Below, piece by piece: positions 8,931 through 20,261 of a DNA stretch of 64,000 bases. This DNA comes from Lachnospira eligens (GTDB taxonomy: Bacteria; Bacillota; Clostridia; Lachnospirales; Lachnospiraceae). Location: NCBI RefSeq assembly GCF_009680455.1, contig NZ_WKRD01000007.1, forward strand, positions 124,001 through 188,000. Direction: 5' to 3'. The notes under the pieces are model-generated. The model ran no database searches. It worked only from the letters and a program-made list of their open reading frames with translations, and was not told the origin of the DNA. Positions within the stretch are counted from its first letter, which is position 1. Every line of letters starts with the position of its first letter. A program made the translations under genes and the position numbers.

Positions 8931-10373
8931 ATGAGTAACAACATTTTAGCAGATTTACAGCCACACGCTGTCTTTAAATATTTTGAACAGATATGTGCAA
9001 TTCCACATGGCTCAGGCAATGTGAAGCAGATAAGTGATTATCTGTGTGAATTTGCACGTGAGAGAAATCTGTGGTTTAAGCAGGATGAAAGTTATAATGT
9101 GATAATTAAAAAGCCGGCAAGTAACAGCGAGAGCAAGGCTGCACCTGTTATTTTGCAGGGACATATTGATATGGTAGCTGTAAAAACGAATGATAAGGTT
9201 AAAGATATGGAAAAAGATGGTCTTGACCTTTATATAGATGATGGATATGTCAAGGCTGACAGGACAACCTTAGGTGCTGATGATGGAATAGCAGTTGCTT
9301 ATGCGCTTGCTATATTAGACAGCAAGGATGTGTGTCATCCGCCGATTGAGGCTGTGTTTACAGTAGATGAGGAAATTGGAATGCTTGGTGCGGAGGCAAT
9401 TAATACTGACTGTCTTGAAGGTAAAATTATGCTTAATATAGATTCGGAGGAGGAAGGAATATTCCTTTCAGGATGTGCAGGAGGAGCAACTTTAAAGGCT
9501 TCTTATCCATTGAAAAAATCGGACATCACAGGAACGCAGATGTCTATTAAAATTAATGGCCTTACAAGCGGACATTCTGGAACAGATATAATATGCCAGA
9601 GAGCTAATGCTAATATTCTGATGGGACGTCTTCTTTTTGCTGTTAAAGAATGTGTGAATATTGTAAGCATATCTGGTGGTGAAAAAGATAATTCTATAGC
9701 TCCATTTGCTGATGCGGTTATAATGACACAGGAAGCAGATAAGGTTGCAGAGCTTCTTAATAATACTGCAGATGTCTTGAAAGAGGAGTATTCGGTTACT
9801 GACCCACATCTTACCATCAAGGTGAATTGTGAAGGTGAAGGCAGCACTTTGGCATGTGATGATGCGACAACGCAGATGCTTATAAATGTGCTTAATTTTA
9901 TACCTGATGGTGTTGTTAAGATGAGTAATGATATCAAGGGGCTGGTGCAGACTTCACTTAATCTGGGGGTTGCAGAGCTGGCTGAGAAAACATTTGCAGC
10001 AACCTACTTAATAAGGAGCAGTTCGCAGAGTGAAAAAGAATATCTTACTGATAAGGTTGGAAAAATGACTGAATATCTTGGTGGAACTTATGAACTTAAA
10101 GGTGTTTATCCAGCATGGGAATTTAAGAAGAATTCTGCAATCAGGGATATGCTGTGTGAATCTTATAATAGACTTTTTAATAAAGAGGCTTTGGTGGAAA
10201 CAATGCATGCAGGTGTTGAATGCGGTATTATGGCTGCAAAGATTGATGACCTTGACTGTGTATCGTTTGGCCCTGATATAATTGATATCCATACTGTAAA
10301 AGAAAAATTGGATATTGCTTCGACACAAAGGACATGGGAGCTTATAACTGACGTTTTAAAACAGTTGGCATGA
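8931..10373 (+). CDS. pepD: Aminoacyl-histidine dipeptidase (PepD, M20 family)
   Basis: A cytoplasmic zinc dipeptidase that cleaves Xaa-His and other dipeptides. The 480-residue length and motifs match PepD of family M20: LQGHIDMV (metal-binding His), LGADDGIAVA (bridging Asp), DEEIGMLGA (catalytic and metal-binding Glu) and a C-terminal block with IDIHTVKE. The first catalytic residue His-Xaa-Asp pair and the lid domain inserted at about residues 190-390 are present. AAAGGAGG precedes the ATG. The leader carries the four-unit palindrome array, so expression may depend on those elements. A terminator with a third partial arm follows the gene. Confidence 0.93.
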   Translation: MSNNILADLQPHAVFKYFEQICAIPHGSGNVKQISDYLCEFARERNLWFKQDESYNVIIKKPASNSESKAAPVILQGHIDMVAVKTNDKVKDMEKDGLDLYIDDGYVKADRTTLGADDGIAVAYALAILDSKDVCHPPIEAVFTVDEEIGMLGAEAINTDCLEGKIMLNIDSEEEGIFLSGCAGGATLKASYPLKKSDITGTQMSIKINGLTSGHSGTDIICQRANANILMGRLLFAVKECVNIVSISGGEKDNSIAPFADAVIMTQEADKVAELLNNTADVLKEEYSVTDPHLTIKVNCEGEGSTLACDDATTQMLINVLNFIPDGVVKMSNDIKGLVQTSLNLGVAELAEKTFAATYLIRSSSQSEKEYLTDKVGKMTEYLGGTYELKGVYPAWEFKKNSAIRDMLCESYNRLFNKEALVETMHAGVECGIMAAKIDDLDCVSFGPDIIDIHTVKEKLDIASTQRTWELITDVLKQLA

Positions 10374-10402
10374 ATAATTGAATAATACTATATATTGTGT
10401 TA

Positions 10403-10460
10403 GTCGTATCTGGTAAAATGAGCTGAAAAAAGCTTTTTTTATACCAGATACGACATTTTT
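10403..10460 (+). terminator. Terminator after pepD
   Basis: A 13-bp perfect stem (10403-10415 with 10442-10454) is followed by ATTTTTT. A further copy of the right arm with two differences lies at 10463-10475, which could pair with the left arm instead. Confidence 0.8.
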
Positions 10461-10523
10461 TATACCAAATGCGACATAAACTCAACAGAACATGACAAAA
10501 CATATAGAATACTATATATATTG

Positions 10524-10552
10524 TTGACAGAGATTTGCTATTAATATACTAT
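10524..10552 (+). promoter_or_regulatory. Sigma-A-type promoter of the DUF5688-like gene
   Basis: A perfect TTGACA at 10524-10529 is followed after 17 bases by TACTAT at 10547-10552, about 70 bases before the next start codon. Confidence 0.55.
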
Positions 10553-10622
10553 ATTACTTGTACAAAACATTTATTAAATTCCGTGCGCAGGGGGATAGGA
10601 AACATTTGAAAGGAAAAGGTAT

Positions 10623-11519
10623 ATGGAGTATAAGGAATTTGTGGAATATATTAAGATGAATGCAGGGTATATAGCTGGAGAAGGTGGTAATATTACTATT
10701 AATCATGTGATTAAGAATAATGGCTGTGAGATGGATGGGCTTGTTATTATGGAGAAGGGGAAAGACATCGCGCCAACTATATATCTGGACAGCTTTTATG
10801 AATTGTATACGAATGGTGAGAATATTAAGAACATAATACGACAGATAGAGGTTATATATGAACAGAATAAGAATAATGTTACATTTGATGTAAATATTCT
10901 TAAGCATTTTGACACTATAAAGGACAAGATTGTTTATAAGGTCGTCAATTACAGAAGTAATGAAAAACTGCTCGAACAGGTGCCGCATAAGAGAATACTT
11001 GACCTTGCTGTGGTGTTTTACTGTCTGCTTGATAATGAATATGGAAGAAGTGCAACAGCATTAATATATAATAACAATCTGAAAAACTGGAATGTAACTA
11101 TTGATGATGTGTATAAAGCTGCTTTGAAGAATACACCGGATCTGCTTCACAGTAAGATTAGTTCAATGGCCGCACTTTTTGAAAAATGTGGTGTTAATGT
11201 GGATGGAGAGGAAGTTGATTTAAAAGATTATGTTCCGTCTGATATGTATGTGCTTACGAATGAAAGCAAACTGAATGGTGCAGCCTGCATATTATATGAG
11301 AATGTATTGTATGATTTTGCGCAGAAGCTGGGAGCAGATCTGTATATACTACCTTCATCAGTGCATGAGGTTATACTTCTTCCTAAGCTTTCGATGTTTG
11401 AGAAAGATGAACTTGTTAATATGGTAAAGGAAGTTAATACAGAAGGGGTTGCTGCAGATGAAGTCCTTTCTGATCATGTATATGAATATAATAGAACAGA
11501 AAGATTGATAACTATGTAG
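10623..11519 (+). CDS. DUF5688-like protein
   Basis: A soluble 298-residue protein of the type often found in several copies in Lachnospiraceae genomes and annotated DUF5688. Visible hallmarks are an N-terminal block with PTIYLDSFYELYTNGENI, a middle VVNYRSNEKLLEQVPHKRILDLAVVFYCLL, and a C-terminal LYILPSSVHEVILLP. There is no signal peptide, membrane segment or recognisable catalytic motif. GAAAGG-type sequence precedes the ATG, and a strong promoter lies upstream. The family has no established function. The gene stands alone, between a terminator and a tRNA on the other strand. Confidence 0.75.
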   Translation: MEYKEFVEYIKMNAGYIAGEGGNITINHVIKNNGCEMDGLVIMEKGKDIAPTIYLDSFYELYTNGENIKNIIRQIEVIYEQNKNNVTFDVNILKHFDTIKDKIVYKVVNYRSNEKLLEQVPHKRILDLAVVFYCLLDNEYGRSATALIYNNNLKNWNVTIDDVYKAALKNTPDLLHSKISSMAALFEKCGVNVDGEEVDLKDYVPSDMYVLTNESKLNGAACILYENVLYDFAQKLGADLYILPSSVHEVILLPKLSMFEKDELVNMVKEVNTEGVAADEVLSDHVYEYNRTERLITM

Positions 11520-11538
11520 GGACAGAATAATACAATAA

Positions 11539-11612
11539 TGTACATGATGGGATTCGAACCCACGATCTTCCGCTCCGGAGGCGAACGCTTTATCCAGCTA
11601 AGCTACATGTAC
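11539..11612 (-). tRNA. tRNA-Arg (anticodon CCG)
   Basis: The minus strand folds into a complete cloverleaf with a 7-bp acceptor stem GTACATG/CATGTAC. The anticodon loop is CTCCGGA, giving CCG for the arginine codon CGG. The T-arm reads GTGGG-TTCGAAT-CCCAT, and the D-arm is the usual AGCTGGATAA type. The 3' CCA is not encoded. It lies alone between two plus-strand genes. Confidence 0.95.
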
Positions 11613-11761
11613 ACAACATATAATAATTTATATGCTTATATACTATACATTATTAAATTAAAACCCGCAACAATTGAATTAATTTTTTTCTTTTGTTAGA
11701 ATTAATACATCTGTATATTGATTTGAACTTATCAGCAATGAAGATAAGAATTGGAGGAAAC

Positions 11762-14525
<2,764 letters not shown>

Positions 14526-14613
14526 AGAAATAACAGATTGATAATGTTATATATGTCTAATATAATATTAATAGAAAACAATTTGTTAAAGAAAGATATG
14601 GAGGTGATTATGT

Positions 14614-14811
14614 ATGGCAACTTCAAGCATTACCAAGAATTTTGTGGTTTCAGATAAGAAACAGGTTGAACAATTCGCTGATGCGATTGAAATGTCATAT
14701 AAAGAATCTCTTTCAGAATCAAGTCCATCTTCTTGCAGATACAGAGAAATACATGAAACAGATGAAGTATACAGAGTAATGGAGAAGTGGAAAAAATTAT
14801 ATGGAGGATGA
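14614..14811 (+). CDS. Small antitoxin-like protein beside a GNAT gene
   Basis: A 65-residue, mostly helical and charged protein. Its N-terminus MATSSITKNFVVSDKKQ and position directly before, and overlapping, a GNAT acetyltransferase gene by 11 bases match small partner proteins often seen in two-gene GNAT modules of Lachnospiraceae, which are thought to be toxin-antitoxin pairs. There is no ribbon-helix-helix signature as in TacA-type antitoxins. A GGAGG site precedes it; an out-of-frame ATG lies 5 bases before the chosen ATG. The antitoxin role is inferred from context and could be wrong. Confidence 0.55.
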   Translation: MATSSITKNFVVSDKKQVEQFADAIEMSYKESLSESSPSSCRYREIHETDEVYRVMEKWKKLYGG

Positions 14812-15404
14812 TTTTTTAGTATTAAATATCAGAGAATATATAAAAATGGGAAAAGCTGGAGAAGACATGCTCAGGCAGGTTTTCTCCAGTTTTAAATGTG
14901 AGAAAAATCTTGATGTTGAAAGTTTTCTTACAGAACAATCTATAGATTTTACAAAGAAAAACCAGTCGGTTACATATATTGTGATTTTCGCCAGACAAGA
15001 ATAATATAGTTGGGTATTTTACAATAACAATTAAACCAATTACCGTTAATACAGATGAATTTAGTAATACAGTAAGAAGAAAAATTGCAAGGGTAAGTGA
15101 ACAGAACTCTGATAATGGAAAATATTCGTTGTCAGCATATTTTATAGCACAGTTAGGGAAAAATTATGATGATAGTATTGGAAATACAATTTCGGGAGAC
15201 AATTTGCTTTCAATTGCGCTTGGAAAAGTAAAAGAACTACAATATATGGCTGGTGGGATGGTTGTTTTTCTAGAATCTGAAAATAAGGATAGATTATTAG
15301 ATTTTTATGAAAAGCAGAATGGTTTTAAAAGGTTTGACACCAAAGTTACAAAAAAATATAAAGAAAACTCACATACTTTGGTTCAGTTATTAAAGGTGAT
15401 ATGA
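14801..15404 (+). pseudogene. Frameshifted GNAT N-acetyltransferase (toxin-like)
   Basis: Two adjacent reading frames together make one GNAT acetyltransferase of about 200 residues. Frame one (14801-15004) gives the N-terminus up to SVTYIVIF. The second frame continues it as SPDKNNIVGYFTITIKP from about 14988. The rest includes SAYFIAQLGKNY, the acetyl-CoA-binding region and FYEKQNGFKRF near the C-terminus. The switch needs a one-base shift in a TTTT run at about 14985-14988. The gene is therefore either inactivated, a sequencing error, or rescued by slippage. The overlap with the small upstream ORF suggests a toxin-antitoxin pair that has lost its toxin activity. Confidence 0.75.
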
Positions 15405-15444
15405 TATAATCAGACAACAATGATAACAGAAAGAAGGAACAATA

Positions 15445-16377
15445 ATGCCAATTAAGATTCAGAGTGATTTACCAGCTAAAGCAGAATTGGAAGAAGAGAA
15501 TATATTCGTCATGGACGAAAACAGAGCTATTTCACAGAATATAAGACCTTTGGAGATAATAGTTCTTAATCTTATGCCTATAAAGCAGGACACAGAATTA
15601 CAGCTTTTAAGAGGGTTATCTAATACACCTTTACAGATAGATGTTACATTTTTACAGATGTCATCACATGTTTCAAAGAATACATCAGCTTCACATATTA
15701 AGAAGTTTTATCAGACTTTTGAAGAGATTAAGAACAATAATTATGATGGAATGATTATTACAGGTGCACCTGTTGAGAAGCTTGAATTTGAAGAGGTTAA
15801 TTACTGGGATGAACTTATAACAGTAATGGAATGGTCTAAGAAGCATGTTACATCAACAATTCATATATGCTGGGGTGCGCAGGCAGGATTGTATTACCAT
15901 TATGGTATTAAGAAGGAATTACTTCCGAAGAAGCTGTCAGGTGTGTACAAGCACAGGGTTATGAATAGAAAAGAGCCTTTAGTAAGAGGCTTTGATGATG
16001 TATTCATGGCACCACATTCAAGATATACACAGGCAAGCAGACAGCAGATTCTTGACAATCCAAGATTTAAAGTACTTGCAGATTCAGATGAGGCAGGAAT
16101 ATATATTGTTCTTGGTGATGGCGGGAAAGAGATTTTTGTTATGGGACACCCTGAATATGACAGATTAACTCTTGATCAGGAATATAAGCGTGATATTGAC
16201 AAAGGAATTGAGCCTGACCTTCCGGTAAATTATTATCCTGATGACGACTGCAACAGAAAACCATTGCTCTCATGGAGAAGCCACGCCAACAATCTCTATA
16301 CTAACTGGTTGAATTATTATGTATACCAGATAACTCCTTATGACCTTAATGAAAGTTATGATAATTACTGTATTTAA
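15445..16377 (+). CDS. metA: Homoserine O-acetyltransferase, MetA family
   Basis: MetA activates homoserine by O-acylation in methionine synthesis. The 310-residue protein has catalytic Cys142 in HICWGAQAG, and His and Glu in MGHPEYDR. Residue 111 is glutamate ([10 protein letters not shown]), the residue that in Bacillus cereus MetA gives preference for acetyl-CoA; succinyl-CoA users have glycine there. The acyl donor is therefore probably acetyl-CoA despite the usual homoserine O-succinyltransferase label. AGAAAGGA lies before the ATG. No SAM riboswitch or T-box is visible in the short upstream gap. A long branched hairpin with a T-run follows the gene and may terminate it. Confidence 0.94.
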   Translation: MPIKIQSDLPAKAELEEENIFVMDENRAISQNIRPLEIIVLNLMPIKQDTELQLLRGLSNTPLQIDVTFLQMSSHVSKNTSASHIKKFYQTFEEIKNNNYDGMIITGAPVEKLEFEEVNYWDELITVMEWSKKHVTSTIHICWGAQAGLYYHYGIKKELLPKKLSGVYKHRVMNRKEPLVRGFDDVFMAPHSRYTQASRQQILDNPRFKVLADSDEAGIYIVLGDGGKEIFVMGHPEYDRLTLDQEYKRDIDKGIEPDLPVNYYPDDDCNRKPLLSWRSHANNLYTNWLNYYVYQITPYDLNESYDNYCI

Positions 16378-16444
16378 GGGAGCTGTAGAATTATTGAAAT
16401 AAATGGTGTGTATATTTTTGCTCAAAAGAATATATTGTTGATTA

Positions 16445-16545
16445 GCATAGTTATTATTGAGGTCGGAAATGGTTCCTGACACACTCCTCGGAGTACCTGA
16501 GATGATGGATACACCGCCCATCCAATAATAATTATGCTTTTTTAT
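16445..16545 (+). terminator. Long branched hairpin with T-run after metA
   Basis: A 15-bp outer stem with one mismatch (16445-16459 with 16523-16537) encloses three small hairpins: GGAA/TTCC at 16462-16480, ACTC/GAGT at about 16482-16494 and GATGG/CCATC at 16504-16522. TTTTTT follows directly. It works as a terminator on paper but is far more elaborate than its neighbours. Confidence 0.55.
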
Positions 16546-16584
16546 TTATAAGATAGCTGTAATGGGTTTATACAGGAGAACACA

Positions 16585-16719
16585 ATGTCAAAAGAACAAG
16601 CACTAGAAGAATTATTAAAAATGATAAAAGAGGGAAATATTACAGATTACGATGCAGAATTAGCTTCATATGGGATGTATACATCCCACCCTTTAAAAAT
16701 CCCCAATCCCATGTTATAA
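16585..16719 (+). CDS. Small hypothetical protein (44 aa)
   Basis: A 44-codon frame starting MSKEQALEELLKMIKEGNI, preceded by AGGAG at good spacing. The first 30 residues look like an amphipathic acidic helix, as in many small regulatory or degraded proteins. The last 12 residues are encoded by the palindrome and promoter of the next gene and look unrelated to the rest, so this may be a truncated remnant. No family is recognised. Confidence 0.35.
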   Translation: MSKEQALEELLKMIKEGNITDYDAELASYGMYTSHPLKIPNPML

Positions 16720-16720
16720 T
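16671..16720 (+). promoter_or_regulatory. Promoter with 18-bp palindromic operator
   Basis: A perfect palindrome TGGGATGTATACATCCCA lies at 16671-16688, directly before a weak -35 (TTTAAA, 16692-16697). A perfect -10 TATAAT follows at 16715-16720 with a 17-base spacer. The position fits a site for an activator or repressor of the downstream membrane protein gene. Confidence 0.6.
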
Positions 16721-16750
16721 CATTAATCATCAGAAAACGGAGATAAGAAC

Positions 16751-17227
16751 ATGAGCGTAGTAACAGAAAAGTCAAAGTGCAGAATTCTTAAATTAGCATC
16801 AATGCTTGCGGTAACTATGGGAATTATAATGGCATTTTATGCGTTTTATATTATGTCGGAGCTATATTCATTTTCAGCAACAGAGCAGGGAAAGGCATTA
16901 TATATGGCTGTCAAGCTGCTGAATATAGCATTTATAGCAGTTATTGTGGAAGGAGTTTACTTTGCAATTGCTGGATTTTATGGAATGACCAATATAGGTG
17001 CTGTTGATGCTGTAAAGAAAATCAAAGTTTATGGAATTGTTATGACTATAGCAGGAGTTGTTGATTTAATAATAGTATTTGTGGTATCTAAGTATTCAAT
17101 AACTGGTAACACGCTGATTCTTATATGCCTTCCAGTTGTAATAGGGATTATGTATCTTGCAGGTGCATTTTATAATGAAAAGCTTATAAAGAATAATAAT
17201 GGTGTGGAAGGTGATGGCAATGATTGA
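16751..17227 (+). CDS. Four-helix membrane protein, unknown function
   Basis: A 158-residue integral membrane protein with four predicted segments, at about residues 14-34, 50-73, 90-111 and 120-142. There is no signal peptide beyond the first helix and no known motif. ACGGAGATAAG precedes the ATG. The 3' end overlaps the next gene's start, so the two are very likely translated together. The promoter upstream carries a palindromic operator candidate, so the pair is probably under specific regulation. I do not recognise the family. Confidence 0.7.
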   Translation: MSVVTEKSKCRILKLASMLAVTMGIIMAFYAFYIMSELYSFSATEQGKALYMAVKLLNIAFIAVIVEGVYFAIAGFYGMTNIGAVDAVKKIKVYGIVMTIAGVVDLIIVFVVSKYSITGNTLILICLPVVIGIMYLAGAFYNEKLIKNNNGVEGDGND

Positions 17228-17537
17228 TCCGAATGGAATAATGCCACTTAATTTCTTCAAATACAAGGGTGTGTATACAGGACAGCACAATGGAATGAGA
17301 TATATGCTTAAGCAGACAGGAGAAAAGCCTGATTTAAAGCTTTCTGCGTGCGTGTGGCGCGGACCATATGCTTCATGTGCTGTTAAGGAAGAAGATAAGA
17401 CGACAGAGATATTTGAACTGACAGAAGATGGTCGTCTTGCTGCCGTGGAATGGATAAGGCAGCAGTACGAATCCAGACTTGACTATTGGGAAGCGGCACC
17501 GTCTATAAAGGACGCTGTTCCGATTGTTCATGAATAA
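17220..17537 (+). CDS. Small hypothetical protein coupled to the membrane protein
   Basis: A soluble protein of about 105 residues with a high tryptophan and aromatic content (VWRGPYAS, WIRQQYESRLDYWEAA). Start candidates are ATGs at 17214 and 17220; 17220 is preferred because GGAAGG then stands at normal spacing. It overlaps the preceding membrane protein gene by 8 bases. Its last 35 bases overlap the 3' end of the converging SpoVB-like gene. The sequence suggests a small folded domain seen in Lachnospiraceae and called hypothetical; no function is claimed. Confidence 0.7.
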   Translation: MIDPNGIMPLNFFKYKGVYTGQHNGMRYMLKQTGEKPDLKLSACVWRGPYASCAVKEEDKTTEIFELTEDGRLAAVEWIRQQYESRLDYWEAAPSIKDAVPIVHE

Positions 17538-19041
17538 AGAGAATAATATATACAATGCAGCATATGGCGGCACCGGTAAGCAGGAGAGTGTATTCTTCTG
17601 CTTCTTTTATTATAAGACCAAATACAATTCGGCATATAATTCTTGATGAAAATATAGATATGACCGCAATACATAATGGCACAATTATACTGCCAAACGG
17701 GTCTGGCTGGATGTTCAGCTTCTTGTATATATTAAAAATGTAAAGCAGACTCATGCATATGTTGCTAATAAGAACACCATACAGATAACCGGTTATGCCA
17801 AGCTTTGGAATAAGCAGAAATACACAGGCAAGCCGGATGATAATTCCGGTTATATTAATTATGAATGTAAGGGCGGTATGTCCCATGCCATTAGTCACGC
17901 TTGTAAGGCTGATTTTTAAGTAGAGGAAAGGACACAGCCATGAAAGAATGCAGGTGTATATGTATACAGAGTCTTCGTGGAACATCATTGCACCTAGGCG
18001 CGCACCATAGTTAATGAATAAAAATATGCTTATAATGCCGAGACTCAAACACATGGAAACTGTTCTTTTTACTGTCACAGCAAGATGGTCAGACAGGACA
18101 TTCGAACTTTCATCAGATACCTTTGGAAGAAGCATAAGTGCAAATGAATTAGCTGCCGTACATGGAAAAAGTACAAGTGGAAGAGCCATTCCTGTAAGTA
18201 TACCAAACTGGCTTATTGCATCATCTTTGGACAGTCCATGCATGCACAGGATTGCGGGAATAAGAATTGCTTCTGCCCCTTCAAGCAGATGCAGAACAGT
18301 CTGATTGGCGTTAATTGGAAATGCATATTTAACAATATATCTGTATTCACGGAGTGAACAGGAGAGCTTCTGCGTCATGCTTTTATTATGAATGGAACGG
18401 AAAAACAGCGGAATAGCACAGTATGTGGCAGCTGCAAATTCACCGAATATATTACCGGTAACTGCGTCAGCAATTGATATTGTTGATACATTTTTTATGC
18501 GCACATAAAGTATAATAGTGCCAATACGCACAAGCTGTTCGACAAGCTGTGAGGAGGCTGGCAGAAAAGATTCCTTCTGACTGTAATAGTAATTAGATAA
18601 GCAGTTATGTATGCACATGAATGGCAGAGAGATTGCAGTTATACGGATTATTCCCTCACAGCGGCTTTCCATAAATATATGGTTTGCAATGAAATCGCTG
18701 AATATAAGAAATAAAAGCATAACGGCAATTGAAAGAGAAATAGTAATCTTTAATACGCAGAAAAGCCATTTCAGAGATGGAGATGATGCTGAATATTTTG
18801 AAACAGCTACAGAAAATCCACTGCAGCATACTGCAAATGCAAGCGCAATAAGAGGTATGCACATCTGGAATAGTCCGACTCCTGCAGCACCTGTATAATT
18901 AGTGAGAAGTATCCGAAAATAAAATCCGAGCAGTTTTGATAGAACGCCGGCAATTGTAAGTATTATGGCGGATTTGAATATGCCACCTTTTAAGGATAAT
19001 TTATTATTCATAGCAGATACCGCAGATAGACTTATTAACAA
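17503..19041 (-). CDS. SpoVB/MurJ-like flippase (MOP superfamily)
   Basis: A multipass membrane transporter of the polysaccharide-exporter type, about 500 residues with roughly 14 hydrophobic helices. The N-terminus IFKSAIILTIAGVLSKLLGFYFRILLTNYTG is typical of SpoVB and MurJ-like lipid II flippases, and a conserved GLFQMCIPL follows. It may move lipid-linked precursors across the membrane for spore cortex or wall synthesis. Two starts are possible: TTG at 19041 preceded by AGGCAGGG, or ATG at 19011 (MNNKLSLKGG), which looks more like the family but lacks a good ribosome binding site. The 3' end overlaps the opposing gene by 35 bases. Confidence 0.85.
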   Translation of the reverse strand: MLISLSAVSAMNNKLSLKGGIFKSAIILTIAGVLSKLLGFYFRILLTNYTGAAGVGLFQMCIPLIALAFAVCCSGFSVAVSKYSASSPSLKWLFCVLKITISLSIAVMLLFLIFSDFIANHIFMESRCEGIIRITAISLPFMCIHNCLSNYYYSQKESFLPASSQLVEQLVRIGTIILYVRIKNVSTISIADAVTGNIFGEFAAATYCAIPLFFRSIHNKSMTQKLSCSLREYRYIVKYAFPINANQTVLHLLEGAEAILIPAILCMHGLSKDDAISQFGILTGMALPLVLFPCTAANSFALMLLPKVSDESSNVLSDHLAVTVKRTVSMCLSLGIISIFLFINYGARLGAMMFHEDSVYIYTCILSWLCPFLYLKISLTSVTNGMGHTALTFIINITGIIIRLACVFLLIPKLGITGYLYGVLISNICMSLLYIFNIYKKLNIQPDPFGSIIVPLCIAVISIFSSRIICRIVFGLIIKEAEEYTLLLTGAAICCIVYIILFIHEQSEQRPL

Positions 19042-19093
19042 TATATGCCCTGCCTGAATACAATATTATAAGGAATTGCAGGGCGGAAATATA

Positions 19094-20224
19094 ATGATAT
19101 ATATGGACAATGCGGCGACAACTGCTGTCAGAAAAGAAGTGGCTGAAGCAATGCTTCCATATCTTTTGGGAGATTATGGAAACCCGTCAGGTGTGTACAG
19201 GTTGTCTGAAAAAGCTAAAAATGTTGTTGAGGAATCAAGAGATATTATTGCAGATATAATAAATGCTGACAGAAATGAAATATTTTTCACCTCTGGTGGT
19301 ACAGAAGGGGATAACTGGGCAGTTAAAGCAGAGAGCCTGAAAAGAAAACAGGGACATATAATAGTAAGTTCAATAGAACACCATGCGGTGACGGAATCGG
19401 CACTGTGGCTTAAGAATTATGGAATAGATGTCACATTTGCACCAGTTGATGAGCAGGGAATTGTTAAGCTGGAACAGTTAGAAAAAATGATTAGAAATGA
19501 TACATTTTTAGTGTCAGTTATGCTTGCTAATAATGAAATTGGAACTATCCAGCCGATAGAAAATGTATGTGAAATTGCGCATGAGTATGGTGCAAAGGTT
19601 CATTCTGATGCAGTGGCGGCATTTGGACATATTGATGTTGATGTGAAAAAGCTGGGCGTGGATTTCTTAAATGTAAGCGGACATAAGATATGCGGACCAA
19701 AGGGCGTAGGATTTCTGTATGTCAGGGGCGGAAAGCCAGAACGGTTCATGCATGGAGGCGGACAGGAGAACGGACTTAGGGCAGGCACTGAAAATGTAGC
19801 CGGGATTGCAGGACTTGCGACGGCGGCAAGAATTGCTTATGAAACACTTTCTGACAGGGCAAGGCAGGAAAAGAAAATCAGCGACTATATGATTAAGAGA
19901 ATACTAAGAGAAATTCCTTATTCAAGACTTAATGGAAGCAGGGAAAGCCGTGTTACGGGCAATATGAATTTCAGTTTTCAGTATGTTAATGGCGGAATGC
20001 TGGTTGTAATGCTTAACAAACAGGGAATATGCGCATCTGCAGGTTCAGCGTGTACATCTAATTCAGGAAAGCCTTCACATGTCCTTCTTGCACTTGGACT
20101 TGATGAAAAAATAGCAGAAGGTTCACTAAGGCTGACAATTAACCATACAATTACACACAGGGAAGCTGATTATGTGGTTGAGTGTATTAAGAAAGATGTT
20201 GCCAGACTGCGGGAATTGGCTTAA
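19094..20224 (+). CDS. Cysteine desulfurase (NifS/IscS family)
   Basis: A pyridoxal-phosphate enzyme that removes sulfur from cysteine as a persulfide. The 376-residue protein has TSGGTEGDNWAV, SSIEHHAVTES, a PLP lysine in SGHKICGPKGVGF, RAGTENVAGIAGL and the catalytic cysteine in ICASAGSACTS. The ATG at 19094 gives the usual start MIYMDNAATT; the frame extends upstream to a TTG at 19076 without support. No scaffold gene (iscU/sufU) is adjacent, so the sulfur acceptor cannot be named. A second desulfurase lies at 53.9 kb beside thiI. The gene is divergent from the SpoVB-like gene. Confidence 0.9.
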   Translation: MIYMDNAATTAVRKEVAEAMLPYLLGDYGNPSGVYRLSEKAKNVVEESRDIIADIINADRNEIFFTSGGTEGDNWAVKAESLKRKQGHIIVSSIEHHAVTESALWLKNYGIDVTFAPVDEQGIVKLEQLEKMIRNDTFLVSVMLANNEIGTIQPIENVCEIAHEYGAKVHSDAVAAFGHIDVDVKKLGVDFLNVSGHKICGPKGVGFLYVRGGKPERFMHGGGQENGLRAGTENVAGIAGLATAARIAYETLSDRARQEKKISDYMIKRILREIPYSRLNGSRESRVTGNMNFSFQYVNGGMLVVMLNKQGICASAGSACTSNSGKPSHVLLALGLDEKIAEGSLRLTINHTITHREADYVVECIKKDVARLRELA

Positions 20225-20261
20225 TATTAATATATCAGACAGTTACGGAGGTTAAAATAAT

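Noticed and set aside
15405..15444. SAM riboswitch or T-box before metA
   Set aside because: The gap is only 40 bases, too short, and none of the conserved elements are visible.
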